Of a stretch of DNA of 18,644 nucleotides, positions 1 through 7,107 are shown piece by piece. The notes below the pieces were generated by a model. That model was not told where the DNA came from, did not search any database, and saw nothing but the letters and a program-made list of their open reading frames with translations. The number at the start of each line of letters is the position of its first letter. The first letter of the stretch is position 1. Position numbers and translations under genes: made by a program. Source of the DNA: Magnetococcales bacterium (GTDB taxonomy: Bacteria > Pseudomonadota > Magnetococcia > Magnetococcales > DC0425bin3); assembly GCA_015229045.1 (NCBI GenBank), contig JADGCJ010000061.1, positions 1-18,644 on the forward strand, written 5' to 3'.

Positions 1-35
1 CCTCGGGCGTGTCAGTTTCAAATGCGATTGCCCTG
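1..35 (-). repeat. End of a dispersed MITE-like repeat, truncated by the window edge
   Basis: These 35 bases match the reverse complement of 14189-14223 with three mismatches. They include the core TTTCAAATGCGATTGCCCTG that forms the terminal inverted repeat of the element at 14189-14429. The orientation implies that the body of this copy lies to the left of the window and that position 35 is its outer edge. The element carries no coding sequence that I can see. Confidence 0.75.
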
Positions 36-86
36 CTACCTGGGCAGTTACGATTTTCCAATAAAAATCCCGTCCAGGCACCGTTC

Positions 87-124
87 CCCCGGCATGCCCG
101 GGGCGGCCTGAACGGGAGCAGGCC
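87..124. other. Two tandem hairpins downstream of the first minus-strand gene
   Basis: CCCCGG (87-92) pairs with CCGGGG (98-103) around a five-base loop. GGCCTG (105-110) pairs with CAGGCC (119-124) around an eight-base loop. They lie about 30 bases beyond the stop of the gene at 154-534. They could help end its transcript or be part of repeat-derived sequence. There is no T-run after them on the minus strand, so a classic intrinsic terminator is not supported. Confidence 0.35.
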
Positions 125-153
125 AACCCATTTTGAAACAATAGACCACCCCG

Positions 154-534
154 TCATGAAGTCACGGTTTTTTCCTGCACCTCCTCACTGGTGGGAGAGG
201 GAGGAGCAGCTGCCTGGTCGGACGTGGCCGAGGCCGTGGTTCCGGGTTGGGCGAAGAGGGATTGATCCTCATCGGAGGTATTGACCAGATCCTCGGGTGA
301 AATCGACTCCGACCGGCTGCCGAAAACCTCCTTCATGAAGAGGCGCGACAGATTGGCCTTGATCTCTTTTTCCACATACTGGAGCGAACGCAACGTCCCC
401 GTGGTGGAAATGGAGACAGAATCCTGCACAACCTGGGCGCGTGATTCATTGAGGACCGTCAAATCGGTGGCGCTACCCTGAACCGCTTTGGGCATGGGAT
501 CCAGGGCCACCTGGGGCATGGAACGAATTTCCAT
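154..534 (-). CDS. Small protein of unknown function
   Basis: This 126-residue protein is not recognised. The ATG at 534 was chosen because GGAG lies about ten bases upstream. The in-frame ATG at 585 has no ribosome-binding site and would add a low-complexity stretch. The protein is hydrophilic, with no signal peptide or membrane segment. A Ser/Thr-rich N-terminal half is followed by a short amphipathic, probably helical stretch (around residues 54-72, SLQYVEKEIKANLSRLFMKE). The C-terminal third is disordered, rich in Ala, Ser, Thr, Pro and acidic residues, and ends EEVQEKTVTS. It is transcribed divergently from the ClC gene. The good ribosome-binding site and open frame support a real gene, but no function can be assigned. 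Confidence 0.6.
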   Translation of the reverse strand: MEIRSMPQVALDPMPKAVQGSATDLTVLNESRAQVVQDSVSISTTGTLRSLQYVEKEIKANLSRLFMKEVFGSRSESISPEDLVNTSDEDQSLFAQPGTTASATSDQAAAPPSPTSEEVQEKTVTS

Positions 535-569
535 TGTCTGGTTTCTCCGTCGGGGGGGTGGAATCCTGC

Positions 570-598
570 TTGTGGGAGGGTTCACCCCGGATTAGTAT
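570..598 (+). promoter_or_regulatory. Weak candidate promoter for the ClC gene
   Basis: TTGTGG (570-575) and TAGTAT (593-598) are separated by 17 bases and lie about 60 bases before the ClC start, in the divergent intergenic region. The match is only 3/6 at -35 and 4/6 at -10, so this is a tentative sigma-70 assignment. Confidence 0.25.
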
Positions 599-657
599 GA
601 AATCTGCATTCCCTGTCACTTCTGATCGACCAAAACCGGCCACAGAATAAGCGATCC

Positions 658-2409
658 ATGCTGAATTTTCTCAAGCGACTGGGTGTCAACGAACAGATCA
701 CCCTCTCGGGTATAGCTGTTTTTATTGGCATTATGGTGGGTTACGGAGCGATTTTGTTTCGTCGTCTCATCGATTTTTTTCAATTTATTTTCATGGGCAG
801 CGGCGACGAGGATGTCGTGACCATCCTGGAGGGGCTCTCCTGGTGGCACATTCTGCTGATGCCGGCGGTGGGGGGGTTGATCATTGGCCCCCTGGTGCAT
901 TTTCTTTTGCCCGGCGCCCGGGGCGATGGCGTTCCGGAAGTGATGGCGGCTGTCGCTTTGCGCGGCGGCAAGATCAATGCAAAAGATGGCCTGGGAAAAA
1001 TTGTGGCTTGTGCCCTTTCCATCGGCAGTGGCGGATCGGTGGGGCGCGAAGGACCTGTGGTCCATCTGGGAGCGACCATCGCCTCCTGGTTTGGCGGCTA
1101 TCTGAACATGACCACCAAGCATATGCGCACGATGGTCGGTTGTGGAGTGGCAGCGGGCATCGCCGCCTCTTTCAACGCCCCCATCGCCGGGGTGATGTTC
1201 TCCCTGGAGGTGATCATGGGCGATTATGGCCTGACCACCTTTTCGCCCATCGTCCTTTCCGCCGTGATCGCCACGGTGGTGGCCCGCGTCCATCTGGGTG
1301 ATTTTCCGGCCTTTGTCGTTCCCCACTACACCCTGGTCTCCGTCTGGGAGATACCCGCCTATGTCGGACTGGGTCTGGTCTGTGGTTTGACAGGCATTCT
1401 GTTCATGCACACCCTGTTCAAGACGGAAGACTGGATCGCCAAGATCTCTGTTCCCATCTACTTCAAGCCGATGCTGGGCGGCCTGATGGTCGGTCTCATC
1501 GCCCTGATGTATCCCCAGATCATGGGGGTCGGCTATGACACCATGAACCATGCCCTTCAGGAAGAGATGCCCGGCATGGTGATGCTCACCCTGGTTTTCA
1601 TCAAGATCGTGGCCACGGCCATCACCCTGGGCAGTGGTTTTTCCGGTGGGGTGTTTACCCCCAGCCTGTTTCTGGGAGCCATGGTGGGCGGGGCATATGG
1701 CACATATGCCCACTCCCTTTTCCCGGCCCTTTCCGCTGGTCCCGGTGCCTACTCCCTGGTGGGAATGGGCGCCATGTGTGCCTCGGTGTTGGGGGCGCCC
1801 ATCACCTCCATTCTGGTCCTGTTCGAGCTGACCCGCGACTACAGGATCATGTTGTCCCTGATGGTCTCATCGATCGTCGCCTCGCTGCTCATCAACCAGA
1901 TTTATCACCATTCGGTTTTCACCCGTGCCTTGAGCCGCAAGGATATCAATCTCCACTCCCATCGCGAGTCGAACCTGTTGCGGGACATTCCCGTGGGGGC
2001 GATCATGCGTCGTTCCTGCCCCATCGTGGCCGATACCACGACCCTTCACCGGATCAAGGAGATGATCCATCAATCCCGGGAGGAGTTCTTCCTGGTCAAG
2101 GATGGGAGTGGCGCAATCAAGGGAACCCTCTCCTTCCGGGAGATGCGTGGCGTCACGTTGCAGGAGGATTTGGAATATCTGCTCCTGGTACGTGACATTC
2201 CCATGCAAAAAATTCTCACCGCCCTGCCCACCGATGATCTGTTCGAGACCTTTCGCCAGATGGGTACCGAGGGGATCGAACAGGTGGTGGTGATCTCCCA
2301 GAACGATCCATCCCAGGTCTTGGGCGTATTGACCAATCACGACGTGATCCGGGCCTACAACACGGCCCTCATGGACCGTGAATCCGGCCAAAGCGAGTCC
2401 TGGCGTTGA
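658..2409 (+). CDS. ClC-family chloride channel/transporter with tandem CBS domains
   Basis: This 583-residue inner-membrane protein moves chloride or another anion. The hydrophobic ClC core spans about residues 10-420 and carries all three signature regions: GDGVPE (89-94), GSGGSVGREGP (123-133) with the gating glutamate E131, and GSGFSGGVFTP (325-335). GIAASFNAPIAG (167-178) also fits the family. Two CBS domains follow (about 446-503 and 513-570) and probably bind adenine nucleotides that regulate transport. The internal proton glutamate of exchangers such as ClC-ec1 (E203) aligns with V185 in FSLEV, and channel-type ClC proteins carry valine here. This suggests a channel or uncoupled transporter. 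The serine of the usual GSGIP motif is D90. The ATG at 658 has only a weak ribosome-binding site. No partner gene is adjacent. Confidence 0.93.
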   Translation: MLNFLKRLGVNEQITLSGIAVFIGIMVGYGAILFRRLIDFFQFIFMGSGDEDVVTILEGLSWWHILLMPAVGGLIIGPLVHFLLPGARGDGVPEVMAAVALRGGKINAKDGLGKIVACALSIGSGGSVGREGPVVHLGATIASWFGGYLNMTTKHMRTMVGCGVAAGIAASFNAPIAGVMFSLEVIMGDYGLTTFSPIVLSAVIATVVARVHLGDFPAFVVPHYTLVSVWEIPAYVGLGLVCGLTGILFMHTLFKTEDWIAKISVPIYFKPMLGGLMVGLIALMYPQIMGVGYDTMNHALQEEMPGMVMLTLVFIKIVATAITLGSGFSGGVFTPSLFLGAMVGGAYGTYAHSLFPALSAGPGAYSLVGMGAMCASVLGAPITSILVLFELTRDYRIMLSLMVSSIVASLLINQIYHHSVFTRALSRKDINLHSHRESNLLRDIPVGAIMRRSCPIVADTTTLHRIKEMIHQSREEFFLVKDGSGAIKGTLSFREMRGVTLQEDLEYLLLVRDIPMQKILTALPTDDLFETFRQMGTEGIEQVVVISQNDPSQVLGVLTNHDVIRAYNTALMDRESGQSESWR

Positions 2410-2466
2410 TCGGGCTCTGTCCATGTGCAGGCATGGCATTTTTGGCCTTGATCGTTGTTTCGAGAG

Positions 2467-2613
2467 GGACCCCTTGAATCGGGTCTGCTTTGAGACACAT
2501 CGCTCTTTTGTGGTCGAAAAAAATATTGACATGAAAGACTTTATTGGGGCTTCGCCCCAAACCCCACCAGGACTCCGTCCTGGACCTGCCAGGGAGCCAG
2601 CCCCCTGGACCCC
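2467..2613 (+). repeat. Dispersed repeat made of modular hairpins (copy 1)
   Basis: The block is homologous to 14245-14390 read on the opposite strand. Both share the stretch TGACATGAAAGACTTTATTGGGG and the order of hairpins. Three stems are visible: TTGGGGC/GCCCCAA (2544-2560), CCAGGAC/GTCCTGG (2567-2583) and CCAGGG/CCCTGG (2589-2608). In the other copy the bases differ but most pairing is kept, which suggests that structure is under selection. This copy lacks the terminal inverted repeats seen at 14189-14429. An open frame running through it into the helicase gene (ATG at 2544) is repeat sequence and not the helicase N-terminus. Confidence 0.75.
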
Positions 2614-2622
2614 ATTATCGAC

Positions 2623-2640
2623 AGGCCCTTGCCAGGGCCT
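2623..2640 (+). terminator. Hairpin just before the helicase gene
   Basis: AGGCCCT (2623-2629) pairs perfectly with AGGGCCT (2634-2640) around a four-base loop, followed by TATTCTCC. It sits after the repeat block and about 35 bases before the helicase start. It may end read-through from the ClC gene or be a leader structure. The weak T-run makes terminator function uncertain. Confidence 0.3.
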
Positions 2641-2675
2641 TATTCTCCACTTCACAGGGAGAGATCCTCCAAACC

Positions 2676-4688
2676 ATGGATAGCCAACCCGACTCCGTCT
2701 CGCACGATCACCCCCTTCTGGCCGGTCTCAACCCTCCCCAGCGCGCGGCTGTCCTGGTCCGCGAGGGTCCGTTGATGATCCTGGCCGGCGCCGGCTCCGG
2801 CAAAACCCGGGTTCTGACCCGGCGCCTTGCCTGGCTGGTGATGGACGGAGCCTGTCGCGCCGAAGAGATCCTGGCGGTCACCTTCACCAACAAGGCCGCC
2901 CGGCAGATGCGTGACCGGGTCGCGCAACTGCTCGCCGACCACGGCCCCTGGCACAGCGGACGCCTGTGGATCGGGACTTTTCATGCCCTGGCGGCGCGCA
3001 TGTTGCGGGCGCATGCAGAGACACTTGGTTTCAGCAGTGATTTCACCATTCTCGACACTGCCGACCAAAAGCGCCTGATCAAGGGCATGATCGACCAGTT
3101 GGACTACAAGAGCAGCTACTGGACCAACGATCGGCTCGCCAACTCTTTCTCCCGCTGGAAAGACGACGCCCTGGGCCCCGATGAGATAGGCGAAAATCAG
3201 GTGCGCAACCCCCGTGACCTGGAAGGGGTCCGCTCTTTTTTCCGTGCCTATCAGGATGAACTGCGCCGCAGCAACTGCATGGATTTTGGCGATCTGCTGC
3301 GCCATTGTCTCGTCTTGTGGCAGAGGGAACCGGCCATCCTGGAGGGCTATCGTACCCGCTTTCGCCAGGTTCTGGTCGATGAGTATCAAGACACCAATCT
3401 GGTGCAATATCGTTGGCTGATGCAGCTGTCGGCGCAACATCGCAACCTGTGCGTGGTCGGCGACGATGATCAATCGATCTACAGCTGGCGCGGAGCGCGT
3501 CTCGATAATATTTTGCGCTTCAGTGAAGATTATCCGGAGACCCAGGTCGTTCGCCTCGAACAAAACTATCGCTCGACGGGACATATTCTCCAGGCGGCCA
3601 GCTCCCTGATCCATCACAACACCGGGCGCATGGCCAAGACCCTCTGGACCTCCGGCAGCGATGGCACCAAAGTGGTCAAGTATGCCGCCGAGGACAGCGA
3701 AGATGAAGCCCGGTTCATCGCCACGGAGATCAGCGACCAGGCCCGCAACCAGGAGTACAACCGTTTTGCCATTCTGGTGCGTACCAGCCACCAGACCCGG
3801 GCCATGGAAGAGGCCTTGATGCAGCGCACCATTCCCTACCAGATTGTGGGCGGTTTGCGCTTCATGGATCGGGCCGAGGTCAGGGATGCCATGGCCTATC
3901 TGCGTCTGGTCCACTCCGGCAAAGACAACCTCGCCTTTGAACGCATCCTCAACGTGCCGCCTCGGGGGTTGGGAGCCGTGGCCCTGGAAACCATCCAGGT
4001 CACAGCCGGAGAGCAGGGCGGATCCCTCCTGGATGCGGCGGTGTACCTGCTTGAAAGCGGCACTACCCTCGCGACCAGGAGCAAAAAGCCCCTGCAGGAG
4101 TTCGTCGGTTTGATCATGGCCGCCCGCAGCCGTCAGGCCGAAGAGCCGCCCGTCAAAACACTTGAGTTTCTCCTGCTTGAGTCGGGTTACATCCACGCCC
4201 TCGATCGGGACGAGCGCCGTACCGATAAACTGGAAAATCTCCAGGAGTTGAAAAATGAGCTGGGCCGACGCAAGGATTTGACCACCTTTCTCGAAGACGC
4301 CGCCCTGATCGCCGACATGATGGAACACGCCGATACCCCCGAAACCGGCGAACGGGTTTTGATTTCCACCCTGCACGCCGCCAAAGGCCTGGAATTTGCC
4401 GTGGTGTTTCTCGCGGGGATGGAGGAGGAACTCCTGCCGCACAAGCTCTCCCTGGAAGCCCCTGCCGGTCTGGAGGAGGAGCGGCGTCTCGCCTATGTGG
4501 GCATGACCCGCGCCAAAGAGAAACTCTACCTGACCTATGCCCGGCGACGCTGGCTGTTCAACCACCTAGTGGTAGGACGCCCCTCCCGCTTTCTGCAGGA
4601 AATTCCTGCCGAGGTTTTGCACGATCGCAGCTTGCAGACGCGGGTGCGACGTGGACCCGGCGGCGGAGGGTTCTACCACCGGCGCTGA
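2676..4688 (+). CDS. uvrD: UvrD/PcrA-type ATP-dependent DNA helicase (superfamily 1A)
   Basis: This 670-residue cytoplasmic helicase unwinds DNA 3' to 5' in repair and at blocked forks. All superfamily 1A motifs are visible: Walker A AGAGSGKT (37-44), motif Ia VTFTNKAA, motif II VLVDEYQDTN, motif III VVGDDDQSIYSWRGA, motif IV RLEQNYRST, motif V TLHAAKGLEF and motif VI AYVGMTRAKEKLYL. The sequence after motif III looks closer to UvrD than to Rep, from memory of those families. The protein is shorter than typical UvrD (about 720) because the C-terminal tail is brief and ends in a Gly/Arg-rich stretch. The ATG at 2676 was chosen because it follows AGGGAG (2656-2661) and the homologous N-terminus starts there. 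The 44 extra upstream codons come from the hairpin repeat. UvrD, PcrA and Rep cannot be firmly separated. Confidence 0.93.
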   Translation: MDSQPDSVSHDHPLLAGLNPPQRAAVLVREGPLMILAGAGSGKTRVLTRRLAWLVMDGACRAEEILAVTFTNKAARQMRDRVAQLLADHGPWHSGRLWIGTFHALAARMLRAHAETLGFSSDFTILDTADQKRLIKGMIDQLDYKSSYWTNDRLANSFSRWKDDALGPDEIGENQVRNPRDLEGVRSFFRAYQDELRRSNCMDFGDLLRHCLVLWQREPAILEGYRTRFRQVLVDEYQDTNLVQYRWLMQLSAQHRNLCVVGDDDQSIYSWRGARLDNILRFSEDYPETQVVRLEQNYRSTGHILQAASSLIHHNTGRMAKTLWTSGSDGTKVVKYAAEDSEDEARFIATEISDQARNQEYNRFAILVRTSHQTRAMEEALMQRTIPYQIVGGLRFMDRAEVRDAMAYLRLVHSGKDNLAFERILNVPPRGLGAVALETIQVTAGEQGGSLLDAAVYLLESGTTLATRSKKPLQEFVGLIMAARSRQAEEPPVKTLEFLLLESGYIHALDRDERRTDKLENLQELKNELGRRKDLTTFLEDAALIADMMEHADTPETGERVLISTLHAAKGLEFAVVFLAGMEEELLPHKLSLEAPAGLEEERRLAYVGMTRAKEKLYLTYARRRWLFNHLVVGRPSRFLQEIPAEVLHDRSLQTRVRRGPGGGGFYHRR

Positions 4689-4704
4689 TTTCCACCCACC
4701 TTTT

Positions 4705-4753
4705 CAGCTCCGGCAGGAGCTGGTCTTGTCATGGAGCAGGCACGGGTGCCTGC
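4705..4753. terminator. Tandem hairpins between convergent genes
   Basis: CAGCTCC (4705-4711) pairs with GGAGCTG (4716-4722). GCAGGCAC (4736-4743) pairs with GTGCCTGC (4746-4753). They lie between the convergent helicase and DUF1640 genes, which fits a shared termination zone. Only a delayed T-run (CCCTTTTT, ending near 4767) follows on the plus strand, so the assignment is tentative. Confidence 0.4.
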
Positions 4754-4788
4754 ACAACACCCTTTTTCACAGTTGGACAGCCAGGGGG

Positions 4789-4802
4789 AGGTGACGTCAC
4801 CT
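4789..4802. other. 14-bp perfect palindrome AGGTGACGTCACCT
   Basis: AGGTGACGTCACCT is fully self-complementary and overlaps the stop codon of the DUF1640-type gene. It has the form of a dimeric protein-binding site, but its position at a 3' end and the lack of a second copy leave its role open. Confidence 0.35.
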
Positions 4803-5198
4803 TGGGGGTTGCATCCCTGATGGCTGCGGTGGAACGGCTGGCAAGCGTATCTCCTGGCTGGCAGGAGAGGGGGTATGGGCGGCAGGTGCAGGCTGGTTCA
4901 TCTTGACCATGGCGAACATGGCACCGATGACAAGCGCGGTCTGGGCAGCGAACATACCGACCATCCATTTGATGGTTTCGGACCTTGAGTCGGATATTTC
5001 CTTGCGCACTTTTTCAATTTCCAGGCGCACCTCCGCAACGTCGCGTTTCGTTGCCAGCCCCTCCTGAAAGTTTGCATCCACCTTTTGGAGAACCCTGGAC
5101 AAGGCGTTCGCCTGGGCCTCGGCCTGAGCGGGCGGGACGCCAGCGGTCTCCAATTCCTTCACAAAGGCCAGGGTGTCAAACGGTATGGCATGGTTCAT
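4797..5198 (-). CDS. DUF1640-type coiled-coil membrane protein
   Basis: This is a 133-residue protein. The N-terminal segment (about 7-30, FDTLAFVKELETAGVPPAQAEAQ) resembles the DUF1640/CCDC90 family. A charged heptad-rich coiled coil follows (about 35-75) and then one membrane helix (about 77-98, ending MVKM). The family is best known from mitochondrial CCDC90/MCUR1-like proteins, and bacterial members have no settled function. After the helix there is an unusual Pro/Ala-rich tail of about 33 residues. The start at 5198 is supported by AAGGTGAT about nine bases upstream. The gene is divergent from the cytochrome locus across about 300 bases, with no evidence of a functional link. Confidence 0.75.
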   Translation of the reverse strand: MNHAIPFDTLAFVKELETAGVPPAQAEAQANALSRVLQKVDANFQEGLATKRDVAEVRLEIEKVRKEISDSRSETIKWMVGMFAAQTALVIGAMFAMVKMNQPAPAAHTPSPASQEIRLPAVPPQPSGMQPPR

Positions 5199-5498
5199 GG
5201 CTCATATCACCTTGCCGGAAGCGCTTTTTCCGATGAACCTTGACCGCGCTCCGGAATATTTGGCATCTTGGGCGGCTCAAACCCTCGGGTGCAGGATATC
5301 TGCGGGGCAGTCGTGAAACAGCACCATGGATGCCCCCTCGCATGCCTTCCCCAGGACAACCGCGCACCCGTGCGAGGATATGCTTTTTGGTTTCAATGAT
5401 CAAGGGCTCACACAATCCGCAACATGAGCGTACTCGGCCACGTCCACTCCGGAACACAAGGAACACGACCAAGTTCGGCTTCCACGGTAAATAACGAC
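5199..5498. other. Divergent intergenic region, probably containing promoters
   Basis: This 300-base stretch separates the minus-strand DUF1640-type gene from the cytochrome locus and must contain at least one promoter, but I see no convincing -35/-10 pair. The clearest structure is an inverted repeat, CCTCGCATG (5336-5344) against CGTGCGAGG (5369-5377), with one G-U pair and a 24-base loop, followed by a short T-run (5383-5387). A small hairpin CGGAA/TTCCG (5216-5232) is also present. Short open frames here lack ribosome-binding sites. Confidence 0.4.
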
Positions 5499-5876
5499 AT
5501 GAACTTAGAGACACCATCCAGATCAGGGTTTCTTGGCCATCCGCTGCCTGTGCTGGCCATGTGCATCGTTTTCGGTGCCGGCATCATGGCAAAAACGGCC
5601 AGAGCGGAAATGGACGCCGCAACAGCCCTCGAAGTGCTGAAACGCAATGACTGCACCAAGTGCCATTCCGTGCAAAAATCAAAGAATGGCCCTTCGTACG
5701 CCAAAGTTTCGAAAAAGTACAAGGGTGACGCCCAGGCAGAAGAGAAGCTGGTCAAACATCTGACCACGACTCCCAAAGTCAAACTCGAAGATGGTACGGA
5801 GGAGAATCACAAGAAGACCGATTTTGACAATCCCGAACAACTCAAGGAATTCATTCGTTGGATCCTGTCATTGTAG
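5499..5876 (+). CDS. Periplasmic monoheme cytochrome c
   Basis: This 125-residue protein has a Sec signal peptide (residues 1-36, hydrophobic core PLPVLAMCIVFGAGIMA, predicted cleavage after KTARA). A single heme-c site CTKCH follows (52-56), then a small helical class-I-like fold ending in FIRWILSL, so it probably acts as a periplasmic electron carrier. No methionine follows the heme motif. The only later histidines are in KHLTT and ENHKK, so the usual Met distal ligand is missing and His (or Lys) ligation is likely. I chose the ATG at 5499 because it gives a well-formed signal peptide, although its ribosome-binding site is weak. An ATG at 5424 would add 25 unlikely residues. It lies 191 bases upstream of the decaheme gene, in the same direction, and may feed or drain that conduit. 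Confidence 0.85.
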   Translation: MNLETPSRSGFLGHPLPVLAMCIVFGAGIMAKTARAEMDAATALEVLKRNDCTKCHSVQKSKNGPSYAKVSKKYKGDAQAEEKLVKHLTTTPKVKLEDGTEENHKKTDFDNPEQLKEFIRWILSL

Positions 5877-5925
5877 TCTGTTTGTGGTTCATGGCCATGG
5901 AGACAAGCCAAGGCTGCTGCGGATA

Positions 5926-6050
5926 ATTCCAATTCCAGATCAAGATGGATGCGAGGCGACAACAAGTGAGCGACGAGACAGTACGTGTTGGGTACGGCGA
6001 GGAGTGAGCAAGGCAGTCAACGAAGCAGACGCTTGATCTGGAATTGGAAT
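5926..6050 (+). repeat. Hairpin repeat element, copy A
   Basis: A perfect 19-bp inverted repeat (5926-5944 and 6032-6050, arm ATTCCAATTCCAGATCAAG) encloses 87 bases. The loop core at 5970-6003 matches 11373-11406 at 33 of 34 positions in the same orientation. The right arm ends exactly one base before the AAGGAGG ribosome-binding site of the decaheme gene. No open frame with a ribosome-binding site is seen inside. It looks like a REP/MITE-type non-coding repeat or a structured RNA. It contains GTAC-GTGTTGG-GTAC, a possible inner stem. Confidence 0.8.
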
Positions 6051-6057
6051 AAGGAGG
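6051..6057 (+). promoter_or_regulatory. Strong ribosome-binding site touching a hairpin
   Basis: AAGGAGG lies ten bases before the ATG of the decaheme gene and immediately follows the 19-bp stem of repeat copy A. In mRNA a folded stem would sit directly against the Shine-Dalgarno sequence, so it could influence ribosome access or mRNA stability. Confidence 0.7.
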
Positions 6058-6067
6058 AAACCTGGAG

Positions 6068-7081
6068 ATGTTGCGCTATGTGCTGATCGTGTGCTGCGGT
6101 CTCGCCGTCCTGATGCACACCCTTCCGGCCGCCGCCGATGAAGGTGTCAAGGATGTCAAAAAGGTACGGCAGGATACCGTGTTGCGTGCGGATGCCGAGT
6201 GTACCTATTGCCACGATGAGGAAGACTCCACCACGCTGCTGTCCATCGGAAAAACCAAACATGGCACCCTGGCAGACAACCGCACCCCAACCTGCACCAG
6301 CTGCCATGGCGCCAGCCGGGAACATTTGAAAAAAGAGCCCGGGCAGGAGAGACGTCCCAAACCGGATGTCACCTACGGACGGCGATCCCCCAAAATCCGA
6401 CCTGACGCCCGCATCGACGAAGATTTCGGCAACTTTAAAACCTCCGGTACCCCGGCTGAGACCATCAACAAGGTCTGCATCGCCTGCCATCAGGGGGACA
6501 AGCTCATGTTTTGGTCCGACACTGCCCATTCCACCCGGGATGTGGCCTGTACCAGCTGTCACGAAATTCATACCGACCATGACCGGGTACTGGACATGCA
6601 AAGCCAACCCAATGTCTGCTTTGGTTGCCACAAAACCCAGAGAGTCCTGTTCAACCGCCCTTCACACCATCCCGTTCCCGAAGGAAAAATGGTTTGCTCC
6701 AGCTGCCACAATCCCCACGGCTCCGCCGGACACAAATCCCTGCGGTGGGACAGTGTCAACGAAACATGCTACCAGTGTCACATGGAGAAACGTGGACCTT
6801 TTTTGCACAACCATCCGCCGGTTGCGGAAAATTGCCTGATCTGCCACAACCCCCACGGGACTATCGTGGCTGATTTGCTCAACCATCGCACCCCTTATCT
6901 GTGTCAAAATTGCCATAGCGACACCAGCCATCGTGGTCAGGTAGCGGGGTTGCCCGGTTCTCGCACCTTGAGTCCGGCAACACTCGGATCCGTGGCGCGT
7001 GGGTGCCTGAAGTGTCACATCAATATTCATGGCAGCAACAGCACTGAAAACTCGACAAGATCTGGACGTTTTCAACGCTGA
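6068..7081 (+). CDS. mtrA: Periplasmic decaheme cytochrome c, MtrA/PioA/DmsE family
   Basis: This 337-residue protein has a signal peptide (about 1-23, ending LPAAA) and ten CxxCH heme sites starting at C45, C76, C137, C161, C184, C210, C234, C256, C279 and C313. The length, the heme spacing and the C-terminal HGSNS motif match MtrA of Shewanella (333 residues, ten hemes) and PioA/MtoA/DmsE. In that family the protein forms a heme wire inserted into the MtrB barrel and carries electrons across the outer membrane. The start at 6068 follows a strong AAGGAGG. Its TGA overlaps an in-frame ATG of the next gene, showing tight coupling with the porin gene. Sequence alone does not tell whether it serves reduction (Mtr, Dms) or Fe(II) oxidation (Pio, Mto). 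Confidence 0.96.
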   Translation: MLRYVLIVCCGLAVLMHTLPAAADEGVKDVKKVRQDTVLRADAECTYCHDEEDSTTLLSIGKTKHGTLADNRTPTCTSCHGASREHLKKEPGQERRPKPDVTYGRRSPKIRPDARIDEDFGNFKTSGTPAETINKVCIACHQGDKLMFWSDTAHSTRDVACTSCHEIHTDHDRVLDMQSQPNVCFGCHKTQRVLFNRPSHHPVPEGKMVCSSCHNPHGSAGHKSLRWDSVNETCYQCHMEKRGPFLHNHPPVAENCLICHNPHGTIVADLLNHRTPYLCQNCHSDTSHRGQVAGLPGSRTLSPATLGSVARGCLKCHINIHGSNSTENSTRSGRFQR

Positions 7082-7107
7082 TGGATTTTTCTGGGAGAAC
7101 AGGAAAC

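Noticed and set aside
9..284. Plus-strand open frame at the left edge
   Set aside because: It starts in the dispersed repeat and overlaps the minus-strand gene, with no ribosome-binding site or domain.
616..1713. Minus-strand open frame of 365 codons opposite the ClC gene
   Set aside because: It is His/Gly/Asp-rich with no domain, a typical antisense shadow of hydrophobic membrane codons.
2652..4565. Long minus-strand open frame of 637 codons opposite the helicase gene
   Set aside because: It mirrors the helicase codons in a GC-rich gene, has no recognisable domain and is covered by a fully motif-supported gene on the other strand.
5791..6036. Short open frame running into repeat copy A
   Set aside because: It overlaps the cytochrome gene out of frame and then reads repeat sequence. 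No ribosome-binding site.
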